This document shows, in pieces, positions 46,386 to 56,960 of a stretch of DNA of 64,000 nucleotides (positions are counted from its first letter, which is position 1; each line of letters opens with the position of its first letter). The stretch covers positions 62,001 through 126,000 of the forward strand of contig RSEE01000003.1 of NCBI GenBank assembly GCA_003971905.1, written 5' to 3'. This DNA is from Moniliella sp. 'wahieum' (Eukaryota > Basidiomycota > Moniliellomycetes > Moniliellales > Moniliellaceae). The notes below the pieces were generated by a model. It saw nothing but the letters and a program-made list of their open reading frames with translations, searched no databases and was not told the origin of the DNA. The translations under genes and the position numbers were made by a program.

Positions 46386-47149
46386 ATGGTCGACCTTCCG
46401 CCCCTCCCACCCTTGTCGTTTCCTACAGCGGAAGAAAGGCGGCCCGTCCGTTGCGCCCGTCCGCCGCGAACTGGTCGCGGCACGCAAAACGGTGCTGGAC
46501 CAAATGACCCCCAACAACCTCGGCCAGGTCAAGATGCTCCACGCCGCCCTCTTCCCGGTCGTCTATTCAGACCGCTTCTACCAGAAGCGCTCTGGCCTCA
46601 AGTGCGCTCCCTCAACAAAATTGTATGTTTCCATTCCTTTGGGTGAGCATGTTCGCGTCTGCCCTGTCCTGTTCTGACCTGGCCTGGCCTGTCGTGCGTA
46701 CAGCCTACTTCAACGACCTGCCGGTGGGAAACATTATCTGTCGCTACGAGATTACGTCCGATACAACACTCAAGGTATACATCATGACTTTGGGTGTGCT
46801 TGCGCCATACCGTCGTCTTCACCTGGCTACTAAGATGCTCCAGAACGTACTTGAGGTTGCCAAGCCCGGCACAACTATCACCCTCCCTGAGCCCGGAGCA
46901 CCCGTGGCAAAGGAGGCCAAGGGGGGGAAGGAGAGCAAGGATGCCAAGGACACCAAGGGCACCAAAGAGAGCAAGGAAGCGAAAGGAAAGGAATACACGA
47001 TTGAGTGTGTGTACCTCAACATGCAAACCAACAACCAGGATGCGCGGGCCTTTTACGAACACCATGGCTTCACCATGACCAAAGAGGAGCCGCTCTACTA
47101 CCATGAAGGGATTGAGCCGCGGAGCGCATGGACGCTTGAATTCAAGTAA
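46386..47149 (+). CDS. NAA50: N-alpha-acetyltransferase 50 (NatE catalytic subunit)
   Basis: GNAT enzyme that acetylates nascent N-termini together with the NatA complex. Conserved pieces: TVLDQMTPNNLGQVKMLHAA, LFPVVYSDRFYQKR, YFNDLPVGNIICRYE, LKVYIMTLGVLAPYRRLHLA, ARAFYEHHGFTMT and YYHEGIEPRSAWTLEF, stop 47149. They align throughout with Naa50 (YIMTLGxLAPYRR and FYxxxGF are diagnostic). Between the acetyl-CoA helix and the next strand there is an insert of about 35 residues (46905-46995) rich in Lys, Glu, Asp, Ser and Thr (ESKDAKDTKGTKESKEAKG). The acetyl-CoA loop, RRxGxG in relatives, is RRLHLA here. An intron lies around 46625-46710 (acceptor GTACAG). Another acceptor-like TTTCCTACAG at about 46420-46429 suggests a tiny first exon, so the start is uncertain. 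Confidence 0.85.
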
Positions 47150-47213
47150 GAAAGAGGAGGAAGTTCTGAATCATTATGCATGCATTTTTTGCTCAGTACT
47201 TTTTAACGAAGGC

Positions 47214-47715
47214 CTACGTTGAAGGCAAGGTGGTCGAGGGGGTGTCGAGCCAGGAAACGTTCCTCCCATTTTGCATTATGAGCGCTTCTTCTACGTCGGC
47301 CTTACCCAGGGGCAACAACTTGCGGTCCTCCACTGCTTGACACCTTTGAGCATAATCTCTCGTGTCTCGGCAGCGTCCCAAATTGCGACCACTTGACGAA
47401 GCCTCTGTCGGGGGGTGGTTGAAGCAAGTCGAGTTTTGGTAACCTGTTCCTGGAATCTGCATCGGGCGGTACGGAGAAATAGACACAGCCCGCCTTGCGT
47501 ACGTTCTTGATAGCGTTGTAAAGAGCCGTGCTGGCCGGTGGCTGGAGATGTTCCTTCTTCACATAATCGGTTCCCTTAGCAGTCATATCCCTCTACGGGT
47601 TACAGGATATGAACACAGGCTCGATCACCTCAATCACCTGCTCTCGACGGATGTAACTGCCGCCAGCATCTTTTACCCAACTTTTCAATACATAGATCAA
47701 GAAGTCGAGAAGGAA
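47214..47715 (-). CDS. Unrecognised coding segment, possibly decayed
   Basis: Reading the minus strand from about 47715, protein-like sequence appears in consecutive frames: LDFLIYVLKSWVKDAGGSYI, RREQVIEVIEPVF, then MTAKGTDYVKKEHLQPPAST, ALYNAIKNVRKAGCVYF, then RLRQVVAIWDAAETREIMLK and GVKQW. The balanced composition, alternating charged and hydrophobic residues and absence of low complexity differ from the arginine/proline shadows elsewhere, so I think it encodes or once encoded a helical protein. I do not recognise the family. At least two frame changes interrupt it, the region is lower in GC than its neighbours, and neither start nor stop is clear (a stop at 47214 ends one frame). Confidence 0.4.
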
Positions 47716-48316
47716 ACATGTACCCACACTAGCCTATTCTCCAATTCATTTGACAGGGGTTGCCTGGTGGCTTGGCCAAGGAAGCCCGAGGCAACGCACT
47801 GACGGAGGCGGTTTCCCCATCTGTACCTGCTGAGAAGAGCAGGGACAGGTACTGGCTCTCGGGGGAATATATCGCCACGTTGCACTCTGCCTTCGTTCTC
47901 TTCCTTTATTGACGTTGCACAGAAGTGTGGGTTTGGAGAAAATGCCTGCCAGGTCTCCTTTCATAGTAACTAAAACCGTTGGGCACGAAGGCTCAATGGA
48001 CTTTCTCTGCAATAAAAGAGTTTTCGGCGGTGTTGTATCCGACTCCTCTTTCCGTGAATTGAGGCGGGGAAGGAGGGGGGTACCGTGAGTATACTGAAGA
48101 TTGTCGGCCCCTCAGTGCCGAGCATGGAAACGTGCACGTTTATGAAAATGGAGGATCTTGACCAGGCTCGGTTAGTTCCATAGGGGTAAACTCAATGAAG
48201 CAAAGGCTTAAGCCAGGGAGTTCTGCATTCTAAGTACGCAGGGTGAATGCATCAAATTGATAATGTCCTCTTGCGCTTGTGAGTCCATCAAACGTTAAAA
48301 CCTCGAGAGCAACTTA
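47716..48316. other. Lower-GC spacer
   Basis: Possible upstream exon of the preceding minus-strand segment (47.75-47.95 kb) but nothing I can support. GC is visibly lower than in most of the window. Confidence 0.4.
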
Positions 48317-48574
48317 ATGACCTCTAAAGCGACGTGTGGTGCGCAACCTCATATATGTTTGCCAACAGGGGTTGACCCATTGGATTACCGGGATAGGATC
48401 ACTTGGGTGTTTCGCATCTCCGGGATTGTTTTGTTATTGGGAAATGTATTGTTGAGGTATAGGATACCTCGGGTTAGGAGATACGTGTTTCTGCGCACCC
48501 TGTTTCAGCTGTGGGTCTACTGTTCGCCTATAGTATACCAACCCAAAAAGCGAGATGATGGGATAACTTTGTGA
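48317..48574 (+). pseudogene. Possible fragment of a membrane transporter (monocarboxylate-permease-like)
   Basis: The frame contains TWVFRISGIVLLLGNVLLRY followed by RIPRVRRYVFLRTL. A W-x-F-R-I-x-G-I hydrophobic helix ending in R-x-R-x-P is typical of a mid-protein helix in fungal monocarboxylate-type MFS permeases. No other part of such a protein is visible nearby, so if the resemblance is real it is a relic. Confidence 0.22.
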
Positions 48575-48628
48575 GATGGTAGTAATAGTATACAACGAGA
48601 CAGACACGCGTATGATAGGCAGACAACC

Positions 48629-49432
48629 TCAGCCGGCGGGATCAGCATCCAAGCAGAACCATTGTGCCAGCAGGATCCAGCCGAATCCAGCGTGACCAAC
48701 AAAGGTTGCTGGAGCAAAGACGATGGGAATAGAGGGGTGGGTATGTACCAGCATGACAACGGTAAAAGCGGAGACTAGAGCGAGGGAGACGGCAAGGAGG
48801 TTCAGAAGGAAAACACCTGTTGACGTCGCCAATGCAAGTCGAGAGACCACTGTGGAAGGCACTAGGGGGTCAGTACATGAGGGGGGGGGGGGGGGGGTGC
48901 GAGATGAAAGGGGGAGAACACGTACGCCTTTCCCCATATCGGGCATGTGCATGGCCAAGAGACGATGAGGCCCAGAACCAATGATTTTGAGCTCGCGTCG
49001 AAGGATGGTGCCAATCTCTTCGGGGTGGATGGAAGAGTCGAGCATGTCAAAACAAAGTGCATCGGGTGAGCGTGGCGAGTGTTTGGGTGGCGCAAGCTCA
49101 AAGGGGCCAGTGTACAAGATGGGCCGTCCGGTGCCTTCGATGGAAGTGGTGACGTAGCCGTCTGGGCTGTAGATGAGGAGACCGTGGGGACAAGGCCCGA
49201 GGGGTGCGTCGAGGACTTGGCCAGTGGCGTGAGTGGCCACAACGCGCTCCAGACTCCAGGTGCCAACGAGGCGGCGGAAGAGACCAGCCTGGGAAGGGTG
49301 CATGGGGTTGAAGGCGAGGTCGAGGTGGTTGTCGGGCTCGGTGGCAGCAGTACTGGTCGAGGCCTGCTCCCACATGGACGTGATGGAGGAAGGCGGAGTG
49401 GCGGTGGAAGCCGAGGGTAATGGCGACGGCAT
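48629..49432 (-). CDS. Lipocalin-like-domain protein with C-terminal membrane helices
   Basis: ATG 49432 (MPSPLPSASTATPPSS) opens a Ser/Pro-rich leader. The domain reads FRRLVGTWSLERVVATHATG, LLIYSPDGYVTTSIEGTG and ELAPPKHSPRSPDALCFDML, matching the lipocalin-like domain seen in small fungal and bacterial proteins of unknown ligand (GTW near the start and LLIYSPDGY as second signature). Then RRELKIIGSGPHRLLAMHMP, an intron (48862-48925, GTACGT donor, with a 17-G run on the plus strand), and two hydrophobic helices (ATSTGVFLLNLLAVSLALVS, and HAGFGWILLAQWF) ending at 48629. Membrane helices after a lipocalin-like domain are unusual. The leader start is uncertain; MWEQAS (about 49375) is an alternative. 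No frame change is needed. Confidence 0.65.
   Translation of the reverse strand: MPSPLPSASTATPPSSITSMWEQASTSTAATEPDNHLDLAFNPMHPSQAGLFRRLVGTWSLERVVATHATGQVLDAPLGPCPHGLLIYSPDGYVTTSIEGTGRPILYTGPFELAPPKHSPRSPDALCFDMLDSSIHPEEIGTILRRELKIIGSGPHRLLAMHMPDMGKGVRVLPLSSRTPPPPPSCTDPLVPSTVVSRLALATSTGVFLLNLLAVSLALVSAFTVVMLVHTHPSIPIVFAPATFVGHAGFGWILLAQWFCLDADPAG
48881..48897. repeat. Uninterrupted run of 17 G
   Basis: Lies inside the intron of the minus-strand lipocalin-like gene, where the transcript reads C17 as part of the polypyrimidine region before the acceptor. Confidence 0.9.
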
Positions 49433-50413
49433 GATGGCGATGGCAGACACGAGGGGTGGGGCTGAAGAGGGGTATCCGGGAGCGGTGGGCCGGCAGTGGT
49501 GGTGGTGGTGGTGGGTGGGAGAAGACAAGGAGAGTGGGCACACAGAGGGAGTGGTGTGGGGGTTATGGTGAGCTCGTCTCGTCTGGGCTCGGGTCTTTCA
49601 AACGAGATGACCGCTGATTGCTGCTCATCATGCGCTCATCATTAATCGTGGGCGTTGCTTGCCTGGCGGTCTGACCGGTGACCTGTCTGGCGTCGGGCGT
49701 CGGGCAGGGCCGGGTACGCGGGGGTGCGATCTGCGAGGGGAGATGATCGATGGGTGGATGGGTGCCGCAGCGTAGGCGCAGCGTGCGGCCGCAAGCCCCC
49801 GCAAGCCACCCCGCCCGCCGTACAGGGCGAGTGTGAGCCAGTTCATAGTTAATCGTGAGGTAGTCATCATTAATCACTCAAGCAGGCCCTGAGGCCCTGA
49901 CGCGTGACGACGCGACCATCAACGTATCCACGGATCATTATATCAACGCCCCCCAGCCACATCATGCATCAACGGATCATATATCAACGTGCGCTCCATA
50001 TTCACTGCGCCGGCGGGGCAGAACTCGGCGGCACCGCTTCTCTCGGCGCCCGAGGCCCGAGGGCGCACGTTTTTCTATTAACCTCATTTCCCCGCCGATC
50101 TTCCACCTTTCTTTTCCCCGCCCCTGCTGTGTCGCCATCCATCCACATCTGCCGCGCCACATTCATCTCGATAGTCAGGTCAATCAGTGAATCAGTGAAT
50201 CAGTGAACCAGGCTCTTTCATACCGGGAGGATTGTTGCAGATGAACTGTCAAGTCAGAGAGCAGCTGCAAAAGAGACCCCCTTGGCAGCCGGCACTGCCA
50301 GCCGCCCATCCAACACTGGTACCCTACTCTCCCCCGGTCGGCCTGCCTGGAAACCGTACTATGCGCATCTCACATGTCGCATCCTTCTCACATCCAACTC
50401 ATCCACCTCGTCA

Positions 50414-50431
50414 AGCTTCAAGCTTCAAGCC
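50414..50431. repeat. AAGCTTCAAGCTTCAAGC spacer word
   Basis: Tandem copies of the same seven-base unit as at 23808-23838. Confidence 0.8.
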
Positions 50432-51657
50432 TCCCTATACATAGCCACTTTCACGCATCCACGCCGTATACATACTTGCATTGCCTCAGCCCTACATAGC
50501 CAAGTAGTCAGATCTCTGATGCCCATGCATCGAGCATCCGCAGCCAATCGATCAGCGGGATCAGCACACACATATCAGTACTCAGTAACTCGGCAACTCG
50601 GGCCTCGGCCTCAGGACCAGTCCTCAGGCACTCAGACGTGCTCGGTCCCAGGCTGAGAGGCTGAGTGGCTGGCAGCTGAACAGGTGTTGAGCCTGAGCGA
50701 GCGCACAGCACTTCGACGTCTAACACATTCAGCCTGTCTCGTCAGTCAGGCGCGCCTCAGGCCGGTCATCAAAAGGTCATCCCGGTCATCAATCATCGCG
50801 GCTGCGTCACGCGTCATTCATCATGAACATCATTAACGTTTCACGTCCTCGTTGATCATTCGCTTTCACGCATATGCAAGCCCACCTCGTCGAGCTTATG
50901 CGCCGTTGCTTAAAGCTTAAAGCTTGATGGAAGCAACGCGCATCACGTGCACCCTGCATCATGCATCATGCTGCATGCGTCAGGCACTGGCGGACGTGCA
51001 CGTGCACCTGCAGGCAGCCTGGATGCTGTGGACGCAGCATGCCGGATGGGAAGGCACTGGGTCCTCCATGCCCCATCTGTGGAGGACGAACGGACCAGCC
51101 TTCTTCCAGCGTCGATGAGACTGTGAGAGAGTGCGCTGCATACACCGCCCATCATCAACAGCACACACACACGCGGGCTACCGAGGGAGCTAGGTTCTCC
51201 ACCAGTAGATAGCCACCCGCATGCACCTCATGCACTGTCTCTTCCTTGGCATGGCCTGGGCTGGTGTCATGCATCATGTCATACAGCAGTCTGCACCATG
51301 CGTGGTTCTGCCTCAGGCCACTTGTCTCCTGTTGCTCTCTATCCATACGACTCTTCCTTCCTGGCCTCCCCCTATCGGACTCCTCTTTTGGCAAGTTTGC
51401 ATTTTGCCATCTGCCATCGGCGTAGCTGGCAGCCACACCACAAGCAGAACCCGACATGGGAGGGCAGAGCCTATGGGGAAAGCGTGTTGCCTGTTGCCTG
51501 TTGCCCTTGAAGGGCACAGGAGGCTGGAACTTGGGAGAAATGGCCGGGATGGATGGCGTCTTGGCGCTGCGCGTGCCACTGGGCCGCGTGGTATAGAAAA
51601 CAGCGGGGTCCTGGCCCTAGACTAAAAGGCTGGGCCAACACCATCTCCTTCTCTCTT

Positions 51658-51705
51658 CGGTCTCTCGGACTCTCGGACTCTCGTCTCTCGGACTCTCGGT
51701 CTCTA
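51658..51705. repeat. CTCTCGGA tandem repeat
   Basis: About five imperfect copies (TCTCGGAC, TCTCGGAC, TCTCGTC, TCTCGGAC, TCTCGGTC) in spacer DNA. Confidence 0.85.
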
Positions 51706-51972
51706 GTTGTTCTTTTACAGGGGACAGGGTAGGAGCTCATCTAGTCTCCTCTGAGATCTGAGATCTGAACACATTGAGCTACGCGCTACACCCGGCTACA
51801 CTTCGTCCGTCTGCCTCCCTGGGCCCTGGCCCCACCTACCCTACGGCGGTAGGACTCCCCTCCCTGCCGGAGCCGACACCGTAAGGGGCTACATGTGTAA
51901 CGTGTCGTGTCGCCCTCGGAGGCTACGAAGCTTGGTGCAGGATCGGCTCTTTGACCCTGGATCTCCCAGACC

Positions 51973-52018
51973 TTCAACTTGAAGCTTCAAGCTTGAGGCT
52001 TAAGAAGCTTGAGGCTAA
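51973..52018. repeat. Cluster of AAGCTT-based inverted words
   Basis: Four AAGCTT-type cores with alternating CTTGA and TCAAG flanks, so the cluster is internally palindromic. Confidence 0.75.
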
Positions 52019-52968
52019 TAAATGTAGACAGCGTGAGAAAGGGAGGCGATGATGGATGATGCACTGATGGTTCCATTCCACGTGAGCGCGTGAGAGGTGC
52101 CTGAGGCCCGAGCTCAGGCCTGAGGCTCAGGACTGACGACAGGGGCAGAACCACATGGGAGGGTTGGAGGTCGGACCATATACATCACACAGAGCAGATG
52201 CGGGGCATGTGTGCGCGTTGTTAGCCATCTCTAGAGTCTTCTGTAGGAAGGGTCGAGGAAACTAGTTACTCCTTACGCGTTACGCATTACGGGGCAATGC
52301 GGATACTTCCCTGGACATGGGACACGAGGCCCTCATTTCGGGGCCTCTCATCGACCATCGAAGCACCCCCCCGTCTCGTCTCCACGTCGGACTAGTGTTG
52401 AAAGAGAATCCCTAGTTAGCCGGCAACTTATCCGTTTGCCGATATACTCCCCGCCCAGACCCCTTTGGCCCAACGGTATAGAGTATGATAGATGATGCTT
52501 CCAGGCATGCCCATTGCGCCCAGTCTTTTGGCCGAATCCTGTGTCTACCGCAACCCAACTGCGAGCTCGGCGCGCAATGCCTTCGAAAGCCAATCGGCTG
52601 CGCTTGATCCTTTTGGCCACCATCAATCTATTCTCAGATCTCGTTTCTCTCCTCGTAACATTAAAAGGGCGCAGGATCTCTCTCATGCATGCATCATGGC
52701 GCTAACAGTATAGTGCTGCGGCTGATTCCAGACGGCGGCGAGACAGTCGATGCTGTACTGCAGTGCGACTGCTGAAAGGAATGCAGCCTGCGGCGGGGCA
52801 GCTACGGATGAAAACGGCATCTCCCCCTGACTAGATCGTCCGGCTAGGAGCACAAGTTGGTTGTTGCGCTGAGAGCAGTGAAGCAGATATGGGATGATAG
52901 CATGTGCCTCCTAGAGCAAGGCATGTGCACCCGTAGGGGGAGACAGGACTTTTAGGTGGTACAGGGCC

Positions 52969-53860
52969 TTAGATGTGCTTACCAAAGAGAGGGATGAGCG
53001 ACTGGGCAAGAGTGAAGCTGAAGACCAGCTTCGGTCCAACGACGAGAATCTTGGGCGTGAGACCCTTGAAGAAAGCGCCCACACCCTCGTTCTTGACCAT
53101 GTCCTTGATGATCGTAAGCCACCAACGTTGGACTCAAAGTTGGCGTTCTGGATGCGGGTCTTGACCACGTCCAATGGAGCAGAGACAGTAATGGACGCCA
53201 CGGCACCACCAATCGAAGCGGCAAAGTTTTGGCTCCAGGTGGCCGAGCTGTAGTCGCTCGACCAAAGAGGTACTCCTTGGTGAATGCAGAGCCACCAAAG
53301 AGGGCGAATGAGCCAGGGGCGTTGCGGGCCATGGTCCAGCCCCTCCGCGGTACAGGGCAAAGCCTTCGTCCTAACGATGCGCAGGAAGCCACGCGAACGG
53401 AAAGCCTCAGGGTTGGTCTGGCGCTTGATCTTCAGCACGTCGAGCGGGAGGAGAACCACCTCACCGATACCGGTGAGAGATCCGGCCGTGGCCTGCATCA
53501 TCGACTTGCCGTTGCGCTCACCAAAGGTGTTGGTAAAGGCTTGGCCATAGTGGGTGCGGAGGTAGTCGTTGATAAAAGGCTGACCACCAAACTTGTACAC
53601 ACGCTGCAGAACCTTGTACCCAGCCGCATACCCGAGCCCAGGGAAGAGAGAGAGCGCCTTGGTGCCGATGGGCGCGGTGGCCTTTTCCTTGAAAATGACC
53701 TGGGTAAGCGACTTGGACGCATCCTTGTTGCTCATCAGACGCTTGGCAATCGTGTCCACAGGGTGGAAGACGAAGAGCTCGGCAATGCCGCTGACACCCG
53801 AGCCAGCAATGCGAGCGTTAGCGCTCTCGCGACGGGGACCATCGAGGTGCGGCGCGCCAT
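52969..53860 (-). CDS. GGC1: Mitochondrial GTP/GDP carrier
   Basis: Inner-membrane carrier of the SLC25 family that imports GTP in exchange for GDP; fungal type (yeast Ggc1). From ATG 53860 (MARRTSMVPVAR) one frame change leads into ANARIAGSGVSGIAELFVFH and PVDTIAKRLMSN (first carrier signature Px[DE]). Next come LFPGLGYAAGYKVLQRVYKF, GGQPFINDYLRTHYG, AGSLTGIGEVVLLPLDVLKI with KRQTNPEAFRSRGF (second signature), ARNAPGSFALFGGSAFTKEY, and SITVSAPLDVVKTRIQNANF (third signature), ending PKLVFSFTLAQSLIPLFGKH at 52969. This follows yeast Ggc1 almost segment by segment. Frame changes near 53800, 53370, 53260 and 53110. Length 296 residues (yeast 300). No intron. Confidence 0.92.
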
Positions 53861-54404
53861 TATAAGGGAGGCAAGGGTTGAATCAAGGAGCGGTGGGGAT
53901 GGTGGCTAGGAAGGCGGGCCGGGGAAAAAAAAACCAGTTTACGAGATGGAAGGCGAGAAAGAAGGTCGGCTTGCAATTTCAATTGCGACATACATCTACA
54001 GCGGAGACTGGTAGCTTGCGCCCCCCCGCACCTGGCGAGTGTTCGCGGAGATGATGGATCTGCGGCCGCCCAGCGGGCACGACAGTTGTCCTCCAAGTTA
54101 AATTCCAAGTGTCAAGGTGTAAACGTTTAGTCCGGCTCTTCCCTACATGTAGTTCTCCTGGCAAGCCATCTGATCGTTGCCTGATGGGTTAAGCTGTTGA
54201 GGTTGAAACCCATCAGTGCCATCGGAGCCCTCAGGGCCATCCGTCATGACGCATCTCCTCTACGGGGTACGATCGACAAGCCTAAAAGCACATGACGAAC
54301 CAATTCAATTTGCTATTAGTGGGGCACACGCGGGCAGTGCCAGTTCAGATCATAGTAGACAATTTCGGTCGGGGTGGACAATGCCAACAGTCAGGCACGT
54401 CCCC
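53861..54404. other. Spacer between GGC1 and PRP8
   Basis: 5' flank of GGC1 and 3' flank of PRP8, both minus-strand. Nothing else recognised. Confidence 0.5.
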
Positions 54405-56922
54405 TTAAGCAAACTCATCTTCAATGTCGGCCATGTCGCCTTCGCCTTCATTGACGGCGAAGGACAAGAAGTTGAGAGGACGATGGATCTCGTCCCAGAA
54501 CGCGGCTGGGCGGTCGAGAGTGAGCGAGTACTTCAGGTTGGGAGTCCACTGCGCCGACAGCGACAACCCATAGTTCCACGCTCGCGTTGTGGGTGTCAAG
54601 GTGGCGCCTAGGATGCGGTCCGAAAGCAACAGTTGCACCTTGTCTGCCATGCTAGGCTGGAAACCACCAACGTTACCCGCAATCACTTCTGTCGGGTTGG
54701 CCTTGCGGCCCCAGTCAAACCCGGCCACCGTGGGCTGGAACGCCGTCAACGAGACCGAGCCCGGGGTGAAGGATGCAGTGACGCAAATGGTGGATGCGGT
54801 CCACTCTGCATGTGCAGCCATCATCCGGCTGTGGGTAACCAAGTCGACAGGGGGCATATGGGGAAGATCCTGTGCCTGCGTGTGGATCCAGCCCAGTGGT
54901 TCCAAGTTTTGAGGACAAAGTCGTGCTCCGGAGATCGTTGGGAAGCTCGACGCTAGTGTTGGTGCCCCTCTGAGGGACCCAGACAATTGCCTTGATTTCC
55001 TTGACTGCCGGTGCATCGGGAGGTGAGAGGCCATAGAGCAAACCAGCAACCTGGGTGCGTAGATCCGAGTTGACAATAAACGTCTTCAACACGTTCTTGG
55101 GCATCACATAAGTGAGCGCCCCAGCATCCTCCTTGGCCTCGTCATTCGAGACATAAATGTGCTGGTCCGAAGAGGCAAGTTGGCAGACGACAAGGCACGG
55201 ATCCGCCAGTCTGATTTGGAACTGAACACTTGATTCTCATACTGCGTTGTAGTGACCACTTGGATCTCCTCGCCATGCACGTTGTGCGTCTTCGTCTGTG
55301 TTGCCGTCACTTGTGATCCAGCTTGGGCGTTTTTCTCCATCTCCGCCATCTGCTGCCGTTGAACCGACGGAGCTTGGATCTCCATACCTAAGCAGAGGAA
55401 CCGAAAGTCAGTATTTCTTTGCACTATCAGTCATAGGGAGAACGTACCCAAGATAATGTCACGGATCTCCGAGTTGGTCAGCGACGAAACATTGACCGAG
55501 TTGCGCTTGCCATAGTCATGCAGGATTAGGTCGCGCAGCTCGACTTCCACCTTCATCCACTCCTCATCGGACAAACTGGGCCACAGGTGGTGCGGCTCGG
55601 TCACGGTCTGGACGTTGGGACGAAGGATGATTTTAGTTTTCTCTTGGTTCACGTGCAGAGCACGGAGAATGAGGATGGAGCGGGAGAAAGCAGTGTAGGA
55701 CGAGATACGGGAGAGCCAATCGTCGTATAGGTTGAACAGAACCATCTGCGGTTGGGTTGCTCGCAAAATCATGTCGCGGATCTTTTCCAGCTCCATGATC
55801 GCCTTCAGAGGCAGTTGGAGCTCCGAGCCCTTGATAACAATGTTGGGGAAGTCGACCAGATGGACTTCGAGTGGGTCAAGCATACCCTTACGTGTGACAA
55901 TCACCTGCTTGGGCTGTTCTTCAATGGGCAAAGAACGGACCAACGCAGCTACCTCCTCGGCCGTCTTCCACTTGGCCAACTGGCTTAGACGTTTCTGCCC
56001 TGCCCAAACCGAGGTGTGGATAATCTTAAGGAAGAGTTGACCCGTGCGAGGATTGAAGATGAGCACAGCACCGTTGATCGGCTTGGTCACCAAGTTGCCC
56101 TCAAAGGTGCGATGGATCGCAACAGCGTACACACCCGAGTCATCCACCATCCAGATGACTTGGTTGCTAAACAGTTCGGCATAATTGCCCGAGTTGAGGT
56201 ATGGCTCGGTAGGTTCTGAACTGTACAGCTGCAAGCTCTTGCGCAAACGCTCCCGAAGAAGGTACAGAGCCGGGTTGACCTTCATGATCTTGGTCATGGC
56301 TTGAGCCACGAGAGGCTTGCTCCCCGGGAACCAATTCCCGTATGCCGAGTGTTGGTTGTAGGCCAAGTCAATTCCAATCAACGCGCCTGTGGCCGAAGGG
56401 TAAATGGAGGTGGTTGCATCACTGGTGTAGTCCAGGAATTTGGCCCGCACGTAACGTTCAATGTCATGCGAATCAAAGTCACCCCAACGAAGCTGAACAT
56501 CGATCCACCACTTGTTGGCGCTCGCGCCAGTCAACTCGTCCCGCGCCTCGGACAAGAGGGAGGGCTTGCTAACTGGCCACTTGTAGCTGGCAAAGATGAG
56601 CAGGTCTGCGCACGAAGCATTCATGCGGTACGACTTGCGCGGGTGGATGGTCTCCTTCTGCACAGTCTCGATCTGGAGCGCTTCCATCTCTTGATCAAAG
56701 ACTTGAGCCAAATCGATCGTCACCGCCTCGTGGATCTTTTGCCACAAGTGGGCACGGAAGATGGAGATATAAGAGATCTTGAGCGTGGGTAGCTTACCAT
56801 GCATAAAGATACCCGTCAAGTCCAGCTGGACCTGGAAACCGACATAGACATTGGCGCGGTTGATTGTGGGAGACCACCAGAGAGTGAAGCGACGGTTGGG
56901 AATCTGCGACAGACCCGAGCGT

Positions 56923-56960
<38 letters not shown>

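Larger units (their letters stand above)
49433..52968. other. Long gene-free stretch with spacer repeats
   Basis: No recognisable protein or RNA. It contains CATCATTAATC words (about 49630-49880), AAGCTTCAAGCTTCAAGC (50414-50431), TTAAAGCTTAAAGCTTGA (about 50910-50928), CTCTCGGA repeats (51658-51705), a TTGAAGCTTCAAGCTTGAGG cluster (51973-52018) and CTGAGGCCCGAGCTCAGGCC (about 52100-52130). Confidence 0.5.
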
